Shown here: positions 16,447 through 24,334 of the stretch, piece after piece | Layout of the letters: every line of letters starts with the position of its first letter | Numbering within the stretch: the stretch's first letter is position 1 | Origin: Halomonas elongata DSM 2581 | GTDB taxonomy: Bacteria > Pseudomonadota > Gammaproteobacteria > Pseudomonadales > Halomonadaceae | Direction: 5' to 3' | DNA: 64,000 bases | Assembly: GCF_000196875.2 (NCBI RefSeq) | Contig: NC_014532.2 | Span: 3,720,001 to 3,784,000 of the forward strand | Notes under the pieces: generated by a model | What the model was told of the DNA's origin: nothing | The model's database searches: none | What the model saw: only the letters and a program-made list of their open reading frames with translations | Made by a program: the position numbers and the translations under genes

Positions 16447-16452
16447 TTTTTT
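16414..16452 (-). other. Programmed -1 ribosomal frameshift signal
   Basis: On the coding strand the last sense codons are GCA AAA AAC before TGA. A-AAA-AAC is a canonical slippery heptamer in the correct phase (16452-16446). After 8 nt comes a 9-bp stem-loop, GCCGGTCGC-TGGTGG-GCGGCCGGC (16437-16414), with one U-G pair. Slippage by -1 enters the DUF1799 frame exactly. Confidence 0.92.
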
Positions 16453-16784
16453 GCGGCGGCCTCTGCGTGGCCGTTCTGGGCAGCGAACCAGCTCATCACC
16501 AGCGGCCGGCGCACGTAGGGGATCTCGAGCAGTTCATTGATCAACTCGGGAGTGAAGGCGCGCTCGTTGCCCGAGGCATCGCCGATGCCTTTCAGACCAC
16601 GCAGGTCCTGGTGCACAAGGGCGTCGTCGTCGAGATCGCCCTGGCGCTGCTGTTCCATGATCTCGCGGGTCTTGCTGACCGGGTGCAGGCACCAGGTGGC
16701 CTGGAACGTGGTGGGTTCATCGTCACCGGGCACGTGGACGGTGACGGGAACGGTGATCTCGGGAATGGCCTTGGGTACGAACAT
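16443..16784 (-). CDS. Tail assembly chaperone (gpG-like)
   Basis: A 113-residue protein starting MFVPKAIPEITVPVTVHVPGDD (landmark), ending AEAAAKN at the slippery site. Beta-rich start followed by helices (FTPELINELLEIPYVRRPLVMSWF) is typical of tail assembly chaperones encoded between tail tube and tape measure. AAGGA precedes the ATG at 16784. It is the upstream partner of the -1 frameshift product. The size, gene order and frameshift agree with lambda G/T. Confidence 0.85.
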   Translation of the reverse strand: MFVPKAIPEITVPVTVHVPGDDEPTTFQATWCLHPVSKTREIMEQQRQGDLDDDALVHQDLRGLKGIGDASGNERAFTPELINELLEIPYVRRPLVMSWFAAQNGHAEAAAKN

Positions 16785-16820
16785 GAGCAGAAATCCTTGT
16801 GAAGGGTATAGAAACAAGCG

Positions 16821-16839
16821 CGCCGCCCGGTGGGCGGCG
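16821..16839 (-). terminator. Hairpin after the tail tube gene
   Basis: Read leftward: CGCCGCC-CACCG-GGCGGCG followed by CGCTTGTTT. It lies between the tail tube stop (16870) and the chaperone start (16784). The U-run is weak, so it is probably an attenuating terminator or 3'-end stabiliser. Its loop resembles the GCCCACCA family described elsewhere. Confidence 0.55.
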
Positions 16840-16869
16840 ACTTGAGAGATGGCGCTACTGGCGCCGTTG

Positions 16870-17817
16870 TTACTTGAACGTCAGGGTGAAGTCATCATCA
16901 CCCGCGCTGGACGGCAGGAGCCGCAGGTTGATGTCGTAGTGCATGATGCCCTGGTTGTCCGTGGGCGAGATGCTGGCGAGCTGTACCTGGCTGCTCTGGA
17001 TCTCGACGATGTTGCCGGCGGTCTTGCCGTGGGTGAACACGACCGGCACCAGGGTGACGCCGTTGTGACTCTCGACGGCGGCGAAATAGTCCTTGGTGGC
17101 CAGATCCGGCGCCTCGATGTTGGTCGAGCCAGTGACCTGGCGGTCGGAGATCTGCACCGACTCGCAGTTGACCAGGTTGCGATACTCGACCGTGTTGCCG
17201 AGATCCAGCGAGAGGCTCGACATGCAGGCCCTGTGGCCATCGATGCTCGCCACGGTGTTCTGCTTGTTGACCGGCAGCTCCTTGGCCTGCACGGCTTGGG
17301 TGGCCACACTGGCATCCCCTGCCGGTTCAGGTTTCTGGTAGAGGCCAGTGAACTGGAACTCGATGTACGGCAGGCCCTGGCTGTCGGTGGTCAGCGAGGC
17401 CGTCCCGCGCGCGCCAGTGATGTGCTGCATCTGGCCATCTTCCATCCACCACAGCTCGAGCGACTCGTGGCCCTCGCTGGCCGGCTGATAGACCACATCG
17501 GTATCGACGTTCACGGTCTCGCTCAAGCCACAGGCTCGCAGCAGAATACCGAACGACGGCACCTCGCCCGCGGTGCCAGAGCCAGATAGCGGCACGCGAA
17601 TCGTGCGCTCGACATAAGGGCCGGTATTCACCTGCTCGAATGCGCCGAGGCCTTCACGCATGCGTTCGCGATCCACGGTGTTGCCAGCGTAGGGGTTGCC
17701 GCCATCGAGCGTTACCACCTCGAGGATGGTGGCCCCCGTCATGTCGGCACTGGGCTCGCCATACGCCGACTCGATCTGGGCCACGGCATAGCGTCGCCGC
17801 CACTTCTTGTTAGCCAT
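16870..17817 (-). CDS. Major tail tube protein
   Basis: A 315-residue protein (MANKKWRRRYAVAQIESAYGEP). It is rich in beta-strands and in conserved tail-tube features (VERTIRVPLSGSGTAGEVPSFGILLRACGLSETV; GLYQKPEPAG), matching the long phage tail tube family with an extra Ig-like or central domain. The tube polymerises around the tape measure in the virion. It lies between the tail terminator and the chaperones, as in lambda V. Predicted from order and motif, with no known catalytic residues expected. Confidence 0.85.
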   Translation of the reverse strand: MANKKWRRRYAVAQIESAYGEPSADMTGATILEVVTLDGGNPYAGNTVDRERMREGLGAFEQVNTGPYVERTIRVPLSGSGTAGEVPSFGILLRACGLSETVNVDTDVVYQPASEGHESLELWWMEDGQMQHITGARGTASLTTDSQGLPYIEFQFTGLYQKPEPAGDASVATQAVQAKELPVNKQNTVASIDGHRACMSSLSLDLGNTVEYRNLVNCESVQISDRQVTGSTNIEAPDLATKDYFAAVESHNGVTLVPVVFTHGKTAGNIVEIQSSQVQLASISPTDNQGIMHYDINLRLLPSSAGDDDFTLTFK

Positions 17818-17995
17818 CGTCCTGCTCCTTCACGTTATCGGATTGCGTGGGCTTGGGATCGGGCGCCGGCTTGGTGGCAGCCTTGGTCGCCTTGGGTGCC
17901 GGGGCCTTCGGCTTGGGGTCGGGCGCTGGCTTGGTGCGATGCACAAGCACCCGCTTGCCGTCACGGATCTCGTAACGGCCGCCGTGATTGACCAT
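17810..17995 (-). CDS. Small Pro/Lys/Ala-rich protein
   Basis: A 61-residue protein: MVNHGGRYEIRDGKRVLVHRTK followed by a low-complexity tail of PAPDPKPKAPAPKATKAATKPAPDPKP type. The start at 17995 follows TGGAGG; the 3' end overlaps the tail-tube start by 8 nt. The repeated APDPKPK units suggest a flexible linker-like protein. Similar tiny genes precede tail tube genes in related phages. Function unknown. Confidence 0.6.
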   Translation of the reverse strand: MVNHGGRYEIRDGKRVLVHRTKPAPDPKPKAPAPKATKAATKPAPDPKPTQSDNVKEQDDG

Positions 17996-18012
17996 GGGGT
18001 CCTCCAGACATG

Positions 18013-18035
18013 AAAAGGCCCGCTCGAGGCGGGCC
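18013..18035 (-). terminator. Hairpin between tail terminator gene and small tail gene
   Basis: Leftward reading gives GGCCCGC-CTCGA-GCGGGCC (7-bp stem) followed by TTTTC. It sits in the 61-bp gap after the 18057 stop and is one of several terminator-like hairpins within the late operon. Confidence 0.7.
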
Positions 18036-18056
18036 GTTGTGGATGAGCTGTGGGCG

Positions 18057-18455
18057 TCAGCCGCGCAGCCAGGTGTCGACGTTCCAGAATTCGCGCCACC
18101 AGATGAGCTCACCGCGGATGTCGGTGGTCTGGCCGCCGCGATACGCCACGGGTTCGTGTTCCTCGGTCGGCTCCCAGCCCATCAGCGCAGACCGCAGGGC
18201 CTGTCGCTGAGGCCGGAAATCGGCACGCTTGGTGACGAGCCAGATGCCATAGCTCAGGGTGATGCGCTGCGTGGGTCGAATGGTTTCCGGCTCGCTGGCG
18301 GCGCCATCTTCTGCCAGGTAGATAGCTGCCGCCGGCGTTTGGGCGTCGAAGTTATCGATCGGCTCGGCGAACCAGGCCTCTTCGACAGTCGCCAGCCCAG
18401 GGCACTGGTCGCGCACCCGCTGGAGCATGGCGTCGATGATGTCGGGATCGTTCAT
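18057..18455 (-). CDS. Tail terminator-like protein (gpU-like position)
   Basis: A 132-residue protein (MNDPDIIDAMLQRVRDQCPGLATVEEAW) with alternating strands (RITLSYGIWLVTKR) and a C-terminal WREFWNVDTWL. Size and position (after gpZ-like, before the tail tube) fit the tail terminator that caps the tube and joins it to the head. Start overlaps the upstream stop (ATGA). Confidence 0.7.
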   Translation of the reverse strand: MNDPDIIDAMLQRVRDQCPGLATVEEAWFAEPIDNFDAQTPAAAIYLAEDGAASEPETIRPTQRITLSYGIWLVTKRADFRPQRQALRSALMGWEPTEEHEPVAYRGGQTTDIRGELIWWREFWNVDTWLRG

Positions 18456-19063
18456 GACTGCCCCATCTTCTTGCTGAGGAGATAATCCAGGCGCCCGCTG
18501 AACTCCTTGGGTAGCTCACGCCTCACCAGGTCTTGCGCGCCCTCGATGGTTGCGGGATGGGCCACCATACCCGGCACTGACGGTCCATACTGGATGCGCG
18601 GCTGGCTGGCGTTATCGCCCTGATCAGCACGACGTAATATGTGATTCTTGGCTTGCCAGCCACCGGGGACGATCTGCCTACCCTTATCCTTGCGCACACG
18701 GACCGTCACGCCACGCCGACGTGCCAGCTTCCCCTTGCGTGGCCCGCTCTGCACCGTTCGGCGCGGGTTGACCGACACCCAGCGTTGCTTGGGGCTGAAC
18801 TGCTCTAGTGGTAACCGCTTGCCGGTGTACAGCAACGCGCGAGTCGGGTCCCGGCGAACACGATGGATCTTGAGGTGGCCCTTGATCTCCCGAGCCTTGA
18901 TCGCATAGGTGCTACGCAAGTCCTTCGATATATAGGTGGCTGCGCGACTGGCCATGCGGTCGGTAGACCAGATCAGCGCCTTCTCGACGCTCTGGGCGCC
19001 CTCTTTCCCGAAGCGCTTCTTGAGGCCCTGGAAGTCGCGGATGTCGTACTTGAGGTCCAGCAT
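18452..19063 (-). CDS. Minor tail protein Z-like
   Basis: A 203-residue basic protein (MLDLKYDIRDFQGLKKRFGKEG). The segment RMASRAATYISKDLRSTYAIKAREIK matches the prophage minor tail protein Z family, which completes the tail before joining to the head. The middle is very basic (RKGKLARRRGVTVRVRKDKGRQ). It lies 11 nt after the head-tail connector gene. Confidence 0.8.
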   Translation of the reverse strand: MLDLKYDIRDFQGLKKRFGKEGAQSVEKALIWSTDRMASRAATYISKDLRSTYAIKAREIKGHLKIHRVRRDPTRALLYTGKRLPLEQFSPKQRWVSVNPRRTVQSGPRKGKLARRRGVTVRVRKDKGRQIVPGGWQAKNHILRRADQGDNASQPRIQYGPSVPGMVAHPATIEGAQDLVRRELPKEFSGRLDYLLSKKMGQS

Positions 19064-19074
19064 GTCCTCTCCTA

Positions 19075-19374
19075 TCAGGACACCCAGAGGCGACGCTCGT
19101 GGCCGTCGTCCTCGAGCACTTCCTGGACAGTCCAGACGCGGTCAGAGGCAACATCGATCTGATCCCCCTGCCGGGACTCCGGGACGTCGGCAATCATGAC
19201 GCTGATCGTGGTAACCCGCATGGGCAATTGATCCTTGTCGTAGACCTGCCAGTCGCGATCAATCACGACCAGGATGCCAGTGGCGGACGACGCGCCCTGG
19301 TAATCCGCCACGTCACCGGCATCCTGGTAGATACCACCCAGGTCCATGCGGACCTCGTCATCGAAGCGGCTCAT
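19075..19374 (-). CDS. Head-tail connector (gpFII-like)
   Basis: A 99-residue protein (MSRFDDEVRMDLGGIYQDAGDVADY) ending QEVLEDDGHERRLWVS. The size, fold pattern (VIDRDWQVYDKDQLPMRVTTISVMI) and position between capsid and gpZ agree with the lambda FII/ATP-binding-sugar-transporter-like connector family, which joins the head to the tail. Assigned from order and pattern. Confidence 0.72.
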   Translation of the reverse strand: MSRFDDEVRMDLGGIYQDAGDVADYQGASSATGILVVIDRDWQVYDKDQLPMRVTTISVMIADVPESRQGDQIDVASDRVWTVQEVLEDDGHERRLWVS

Positions 19375-19376
19375 GG

Positions 19377-19649
19377 TCAGCTGCCGAGATTCTGGTCGCC
19401 AGATCCTTCACCGCCCTGGCCGCCGTCACCTTGCTGGCCACTGCCGGCGGGCGGCGCTTCGCTGCCACTACCCGAAGAGGCGGCCCGGCCACTGCCCTTG
19501 CGGCTGCCTTCCACCTCAACGAGCACACCTCGGGACACGAGTCGGTCGCGCTCGGCCGCATTACTAGGTTTGTACTCCTCGCCCTCCCGGGCGATGACCT
19601 TGTTACCGTTCTGGATTTCGCCGCGGGCGACAACATATTGCTTGGCCAT
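19377..19649 (-). CDS. Small head/connector protein with Gly/Ser-rich tail
   Basis: A 90-residue protein. Residues 1-50 (MAKQYVVARGEIQNGNKVIAREGEEY...LVSRGVLVEVEG) look like a small folded domain; the rest is Gly/Ser/Gln low complexity ending GEGSGDQNLGS. The stop is 2 nt before the connector start. Location matches lambda FI or a head completion protein, but no specific motif confirms it. Confidence 0.6.
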   Translation of the reverse strand: MAKQYVVARGEIQNGNKVIAREGEEYKPSNAAERDRLVSRGVLVEVEGSRKGSGRAASSGSGSEAPPAGSGQQGDGGQGGEGSGDQNLGS

Positions 19650-19672
19650 GAGGGCCTCCTGTCGAATCGATG

Positions 19673-19703
19673 GGAAAACACATCACCCCGCCGCAGCGGG
19701 GTG
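19673..19703 (-). terminator. Terminator-like hairpin after the capsid gene
   Basis: Leftward: CACCCCGC-TGCG-GCGGGGTG then ATGTGTTTTC. An 8-bp stem lying directly after the capsid stop at 19707. The T-run is interrupted, so efficiency is uncertain. Confidence 0.6.
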
Positions 19704-19706
19704 AGA

Positions 19707-20738
19707 TCAGGCCACAGTGGCGAAGACGAAAGCGTCCGGCTCGTGGTAGCCCGGCAACGGCGCAGACTGCATCGACAGGAAGCGCACGCCCTCATCGTCC
19801 TCGATCCAGCTCTTGGGATAACGATCAACATCGAACAGCGCGCCTTCGATCGCCCGCACGTCCTGGATCGCGCCATAGAGCATGGAACAACGACTGGTGG
19901 TCGGGCCGACAACAAGCCCACCCGCCGGAATCATTGGCTGCTCGACTCCATTGTCATCGAGGTACCATTCCTCGTAGGTGTAGAGGTCGATGCCGGGATC
20001 GCGCAGATAGCCCAGATAAGTCACACCGTCAGGCAGTTCCTCGGGGCGAATCATGCCCAGGTCGATACGACGCGTATCGAGCTTCTTCCGGAAGTCCTCG
20101 TTGTCGAGCATGGCGTCAGCCGCCTCCACACTGAGCACCGCCGCGGCACCGGTGCGGCCGCTGTCCTTGGCAATGAGGCGCTTGTACTTGCGCAGGTTGC
20201 CAATCGGATCGCCGCCGGCGTCCGTCCAGGGAGTTGCCTCGGTGATGATGTGGCTGGCGTCCATCTGGAAATCGACGACATCGTCGACACCATCCCCCAC
20301 CACGTTCACCTGGCCGCTGGTCAGGGCTTGGGCCACCATCCATTCTTCGCGGCGACTGATCTGGTCGTCCAGTTCGTCGAAGTCACGCGCCATTTGCTCA
20401 CCGGCACGCTGCAGAGGCGTGCGCGCAGAATAGAGGGCCTCCCCCGGTGACCGCTGGTTGAGCAGCAGGCCTGCCGTGGTTTCGAGCTTGGGTTTCACAT
20501 AGGACGGCGTGTAGGAACGCATCACGCTCCCGGCGCGGTCCACGATGTGGCCCGGTCGATTAGGACGAACGAAGGGCGCCATCTTGCGCTTGCCCTTGAT
20601 AATGTCGATGTCGACATGCTGGGTCGTGAAGTTGCGCGAGGCGGCACCGAAGAACAGCGTGGTGAGGAAGCGTCGGGAGCGCTTCATCTTCTCCACGGCC
20701 TCCAGCATCGTGCGGGTATCAAACAGGTCTACAGACAT
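19707..20738 (-). CDS. Major capsid protein (gpE-like)
   Basis: A 343-residue protein, the usual size of lambda gpE-type capsid proteins (HK97 fold). Motifs seen: FFGAASRNFTTQHVDIDIIKGKRKMAPFVRP at the N-terminus and the Tyr-rich C-terminal part (GIDLYTYEEWYLDDNGVEQPMIPAG, landmark) typical of the family. It lies downstream of the gpD-like decoration gene, as in lambda. Assembles on the scaffold encoded by the protease gene. Confidence 0.93.
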   Translation of the reverse strand: MSVDLFDTRTMLEAVEKMKRSRRFLTTLFFGAASRNFTTQHVDIDIIKGKRKMAPFVRPNRPGHIVDRAGSVMRSYTPSYVKPKLETTAGLLLNQRSPGEALYSARTPLQRAGEQMARDFDELDDQISRREEWMVAQALTSGQVNVVGDGVDDVVDFQMDASHIITEATPWTDAGGDPIGNLRKYKRLIAKDSGRTGAAAVLSVEAADAMLDNEDFRKKLDTRRIDLGMIRPEELPDGVTYLGYLRDPGIDLYTYEEWYLDDNGVEQPMIPAGGLVVGPTTSRCSMLYGAIQDVRAIEGALFDVDRYPKSWIEDDEGVRFLSMQSAPLPGYHEPDAFVFATVA

Positions 20739-20801
20739 GAGAGGTTTCCTCGTCGGAAATGTCAGGGAGACAAAGGCTGAGACAGGCCTTGGCCGAGCCG
20801 A

Positions 20802-21155
20802 TTAGTCGACGAACAGAGAAAGGGGGCGCAGAGCCTCGCGCACGCTGGCGATGGTGTGGCCGGTACCGATCGTCAGCTTCTCGCCACGGAGGTCCCCGCT
20901 GATCTGTACCTCGGCCTCGACGGCACCGCCAGAAGCATCGACGTCGTCGAATAGCACGACGGAGGGCGATTCACTGCCGTCACCGGCAGCCGACGCCGAG
21001 AGCTTGTACTCGTTGCTCGCCGTTACTTTTCCGAGTACGGCACCGGCCGGCTGCACCTGGCCGGCTTCGATGGTTACGGTCATGTAGCGACGCGGGAAAT
21101 TGCCACCGCTGATGCCGTTACGGTCGGGATGATTGGTCTGGGTCATGCCGGGCAT
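20802..21155 (-). CDS. Head decoration protein (gpD-like)
   Basis: A 117-residue protein with the lambda gpD pattern: ...NFPRRYMTVTIEAGQVQPAGAVLGKVT, GDGSESPSVVLFDDVDASGG, and EVQISGDLRGEKLTI. gpD trimers bind the expanded capsid and stabilise it against DNA pressure. The gene lies between protease/scaffold and capsid genes. Confidence 0.9.
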   Translation of the reverse strand: MPGMTQTNHPDRNGISGGNFPRRYMTVTIEAGQVQPAGAVLGKVTASNEYKLSASAAGDGSESPSVVLFDDVDASGGAVEAEVQISGDLRGEKLTIGTGHTIASVREALRPLSLFVD

Positions 21156-21190
21156 GGTCAGGATCCTCTATCGTGATGGGACTGGGCGCC

Positions 21191-21580
21191 TTAGTCCTTC
21201 CAGGCGCCGGTGATGGCAGAGACCGCGGACTTCCGCTCTTCGCCCTCTTTGTCATCCGCGGGAGGCTGGGCGGTGCTGGTCTGCGTACCGTCGGCAGCGA
21301 TGTCGGACAGAGAAAGGCCCCGGTCCTGAGCGGCTCGGAACAACTTGAGGCCGGTCGCTTCCACGCTCGCGCCTTCATCGATGGCCGCCGCCACCTCCTT
21401 CTCGAAGCCCGGCGAAGCCAGTTCGAGAATGCCCTTACAGCGCGCACGCTCGGCCTCGGTGGCCTCGGTCTTGAGCTTGTCGGTATCGACCGCTTCGGGC
21501 TCGGCGATCTTGATCGACTTCGGGTCGGTGCCGGCCTCGATCGCAGCCTGCAGCTCGGCCGTGGTCTTAACAGTGGTCAT
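21191..21580 (-). CDS. Nested capsid scaffold (Nu3-like), internal start
   Basis: An ATG at 21580, in frame with the protease gene, follows GAGGAGC with a 6-nt gap. The product is 129 residues (MTTVKTTAELQAAIEAGTDPK...), acidic and helical, ending SAVSAITGAWKD. This is the organisation of lambda C/Nu3, where scaffold is overproduced relative to protease. Confidence 0.75.
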   Translation of the reverse strand: MTTVKTTAELQAAIEAGTDPKSIKIAEPEAVDTDKLKTEATEAERARCKGILELASPGFEKEVAAAIDEGASVEATGLKLFRAAQDRGLSLSDIAADGTQTSTAQPPADDKEGEERKSAVSAITGAWKD

Positions 21581-22414
21581 GATGGTGCTCCTCGGTTGGC
21601 TGCTGGCGGATGTGCCGGCCAGCTCGGCGATGACGGATTCCAGGGAGCCAAGGCGGTCGGCCATGCCGGCCTCCACGGCGAGGGCGCCAGTGGCGACGCC
21701 TCCCTGACGGAACCGATCGTTGACCTCATCGCGTGGGAGGTCCCGGTTGCGGGCGACCTTGTCCAGGAACACGGCGGCCAACTCGTCGGTGCGCGCCTGC
21801 AACTGGGCACGGCCGGCCTCAGTCTCGGGGTCGGGCCGTTTGTTGGGTGCGTTGCTGGAAACGATCTCGTAGCTCTTCTCGCCAGGACGGTCCTCGCGCT
21901 TGCGCAGGCTGAGCACCACGCCAACGCTGCCCAGCTGGGCGGTGTCGTCGACGATCACCTCGTCGGCAGCACTGCCAACCCAGTAGAGCGCACTGGCCAT
22001 CTGGCCGCCGGCATAGGCTTTGATCGGCTTCTGCCCTCGGGCGTTGTAGATCAGGTCGCTCAGTTCGTTGATGCCGGTCGCCTCACCGCCAGGACTGTCG
22101 ATGTTGAGCACGATGCCCTGGATGCTCGGATCATCGAGTGCGGTCTGGATGTCCTTGACCAGCATCTCGGTGCTGACAGCGCCGCTGATCTCAGTGAACA
22201 GGTTGGCGTATCGGAACACCGGGCCTGTGATCGGGATCACGGCCACGCCATCGCGCACCGTCACATTGCGGGTGTTGTCCAGAGGTCGACCGAGGCGTGC
22301 CTCCAGGGCCTCGACATCACCCTGGCGATCGGCGACGGCAAGTAGGGTGTCCAGCGCCTCGGCGGTCATCAGCCAGGTACGACTGGCCGCCAGCTCGAAG
22401 GCGGTGCGGGGCAT
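21191..22414 (-). CDS. S49-type prohead protease with scaffold domain
   Basis: A 407-residue protein. Residues 1-260 are a ClpP/SppA-fold S49 peptidase: NIDSPGGEATGINEL, the putative nucleophile Ser in AGGQMASALYW, and DDTAQLGSVGVVLSL. The C-terminal about 130 residues are charged and helical (scaffold). In lambda the equivalent gene C carries the scaffold Nu3 as an in-frame internal translation product, and the same is seen here (start 21580). It acts in prohead assembly and maturation. Confidence 0.9.
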   Translation of the reverse strand: MPRTAFELAASRTWLMTAEALDTLLAVADRQGDVEALEARLGRPLDNTRNVTVRDGVAVIPITGPVFRYANLFTEISGAVSTEMLVKDIQTALDDPSIQGIVLNIDSPGGEATGINELSDLIYNARGQKPIKAYAGGQMASALYWVGSAADEVIVDDTAQLGSVGVVLSLRKREDRPGEKSYEIVSSNAPNKRPDPETEAGRAQLQARTDELAAVFLDKVARNRDLPRDEVNDRFRQGGVATGALAVEAGMADRLGSLESVIAELAGTSASSQPRSTIMTTVKTTAELQAAIEAGTDPKSIKIAEPEAVDTDKLKTEATEAERARCKGILELASPGFEKEVAAAIDEGASVEATGLKLFRAAQDRGLSLSDIAADGTQTSTAQPPADDKEGEERKSAVSAITGAWKD

Positions 22415-22427
22415 GGGCGTCTCCTAC

Positions 22428-22453
22428 GAAAAGACCCGCCGAAGTGGCGGGTC
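22428..22453 (-). terminator. Terminator between portal and protease genes
   Basis: Leftward: GACCCGCC-ACTTC-GGCGGGTC followed by TTTTCG. The stem includes the last bases of the portal gene. A strong intrinsic hairpin inside the head operon implies transcription must be antiterminated or restarted here. Confidence 0.78.
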
Positions 22454-24107
22454 AGTCGGTGTCATCATTCTCTCGATTGGGATCCGGCGGCTCAGGATCA
22501 TGCACCTTGCCGCCGACATAGATCGGCACGCCGTTCTCCCGCTTCCAGCGGATCTCCCGGGCGCGGTCCTGGGCGACGTCGTGCCAGTCTTCACCGTGAA
22601 ACGCCATGGTTTCCAGGTGCTCATTACTGGTGCCATTGGCGATACGTTCGGTTGCTGCCCTGGCGTCGACCTGCTCATTGAGCGAGCCCAGTGGCTCACC
22701 AATCCACAGCGCACGCACGTAGGCACGGCGCTTGGCTGGGTCGCGATAACCAGGCGCCTTGATGCGTCCGCTGGCCACCAGTTCATCCACCACCAGTTCA
22801 TAGGCCGGCTGGCAGAACTGCACGGTCAGGTGGTGCCGGCGCTGCTTGATGAACTTCCAGAGCTGGTTGAAAGCAGCCCGAGCCGCGGTGTAACTAGTAC
22901 TGAAGTGCATCATCAGCACTTCGGACGGCTGCTCCAGGGCGGCGCCAATCTCCTTGACGATGGCCATGAAGAACGGGTCGAACTGTGCGTTCGGCCGGTT
23001 TGGGCTGATCGATACCGGCTCTGCGCCTTCCTCGAGATCCCAGACGGCCCCCTCGCCCAGGGTCAGGTTGTCACCGTCGGATGTGTCGTCTTGATTCGAG
23101 GTGACGACCGGACGCTCGGGTTTGCTCGGGTCGTCACTCTGCTCATCCCACATCGTGGCACCGCCGAGACTCTGGTCACCCTCGGAAGCGTCGTGCTTGA
23201 TAGCTACGGTGAACATCGCACTGATCACCGCCGCCGTCAGTTCCGCCTGGCTGAAGCGCTCGAGTTTCTGCAGTGCCTCGAGGATCGGGGCCAGATACGG
23301 AACACCACGTACCTGGCCCGGACGCCCCTTTTCGTTCATCAGGTGCAAGATGCGCCGACGCCCGGTGCGTTCACCGAATACCGGCACCCATGTCCAGTCC
23401 TGATCGGTGGTGTGGTCGCTGGGGTAACCGTCACAGATCCTGACGGCTGTCGGCCGACCGACCGAGTCAACGCGTATGCCGTCCACTTCATTGCGACGCT
23501 CCGGACCAGTGAGCGGCGACCCCACTCTTTCCGCCTCGACCAGCTGCAGCTTGGTACCGAAGAGCCCGCCGATTTGGCGCACATTGGGCGTCAGGCCAAA
23601 GACGTCGCCGCTGACCAGGGCGCTGATGAATGCCAGGCGTTGGAGCATGTAGAAATCCTGCCCAGCCTCGGCATCGCACTCAGCAGGATCCTCGGCCCAC
23701 AGGCGAAAGCCCCGGGCCAACTCGTCGTTAAGCTGTGCGGTCTCTTCCTCGGTGAGCCCCAGGGCCTGGCCGTCGACATTCGGCCGGACGGTCAGGCCCA
23801 TACCGACCACATTGGTGGCTGCGCGGTTGATGGCCGCACGCCCCAGCATGTGATTGCGGTAGGCATCACGGGAGCGACTGATCAGCGTTTCACGCTCGCC
23901 CGTCGGGGTATCCTGGCGCGGACTTCCGAGCCCCGGCAACCAGCTCATCATCGAGCGGAGCATGCGACTCGCGCCACGGTGTCGGGTTTCGCTGCCAGTG
24001 TTGGCACGAGGTGTCGGTGCCGTTTCAGCTAGTCGCCGCACCTCGTCACGAGCAGCCTGTTCACGCACATCGTTCAGGCTGCGCGACGGAAACAGTGACT
24101 TCAGCAT
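22452..24107 (-). CDS. Portal protein (lambda gpB family)
   Basis: A 551-residue protein. Family features: RSRDAYRNHMLGRAAINRAATNVVGMGLTV near the N-terminus, LRLWAEDP-type FRLWAEDPAECDAEAGQDFY, and the C-terminal INVGKVHD-like YVGGKVHDPEPPDPN end. The dodecameric portal sits at the capsid vertex and passes DNA. ATG at 24107 is preferred over a TTG 6 nt upstream, and is 2 nt after the gpW stop. Confidence 0.92.
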   Translation of the reverse strand: MLKSLFPSRSLNDVREQAARDEVRRLAETAPTPRANTGSETRHRGASRMLRSMMSWLPGLGSPRQDTPTGERETLISRSRDAYRNHMLGRAAINRAATNVVGMGLTVRPNVDGQALGLTEEETAQLNDELARGFRLWAEDPAECDAEAGQDFYMLQRLAFISALVSGDVFGLTPNVRQIGGLFGTKLQLVEAERVGSPLTGPERRNEVDGIRVDSVGRPTAVRICDGYPSDHTTDQDWTWVPVFGERTGRRRILHLMNEKGRPGQVRGVPYLAPILEALQKLERFSQAELTAAVISAMFTVAIKHDASEGDQSLGGATMWDEQSDDPSKPERPVVTSNQDDTSDGDNLTLGEGAVWDLEEGAEPVSISPNRPNAQFDPFFMAIVKEIGAALEQPSEVLMMHFSTSYTAARAAFNQLWKFIKQRRHHLTVQFCQPAYELVVDELVASGRIKAPGYRDPAKRRAYVRALWIGEPLGSLNEQVDARAATERIANGTSNEHLETMAFHGEDWHDVAQDRAREIRWKRENGVPIYVGGKVHDPEPPDPNRENDDTD

Positions 24108-24109
24108 GA

Positions 24110-24334
24110 TCAAAACCCGATATAACGAACACGGCTACGACCACCCTTGCCACGGGCAGCAGCCTGTTCCTGGTTAGCGAGCTTGGCGTAGCGCTTTTCC
24201 ATGTCGTACAGGGTGCTGAGGGTGGCGCGGGTATACTGCTTGTTCCCCAGCATCCAGCTCTGCGAACCGGCCAGGATCTGGTCGATGGCCTCGCGTACCT
24301 TGCGCAGGCGCTCGGTATAGGTCTCGGTGCTCAT
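24110..24334 (-). CDS. Head-tail joining protein gpW-like
   Basis: A 74-residue protein (MSTETYTERLRKVREAIDQILAGSQSW...) with the gpW pattern YTRATLSTLYDMEKRYAKLAN. gpW fills the portal channel end after DNA packaging and prepares the site for FII. Start overlaps terL stop (ATGA); followed at once by the portal, as in lambda. Confidence 0.88.
   Translation of the reverse strand: MSTETYTERLRKVREAIDQILAGSQSWMLGNKQYTRATLSTLYDMEKRYAKLANQEQAAARGKGGRSRVRYIGF

Noticed and set aside
16821..16839. Full member of the GCCCACCAC hairpin family after the tail tube gene
   Set aside because: The loop is CACCG and the hairpin fits a terminator; no leader or start-site sequence follows, so it is not counted as a member.
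22068..24032. 654-residue rightward frame opposite the portal gene
   Set aside because: Shadow of the portal and protease coding strand; the lambda-type portal motifs are on the leftward strand.
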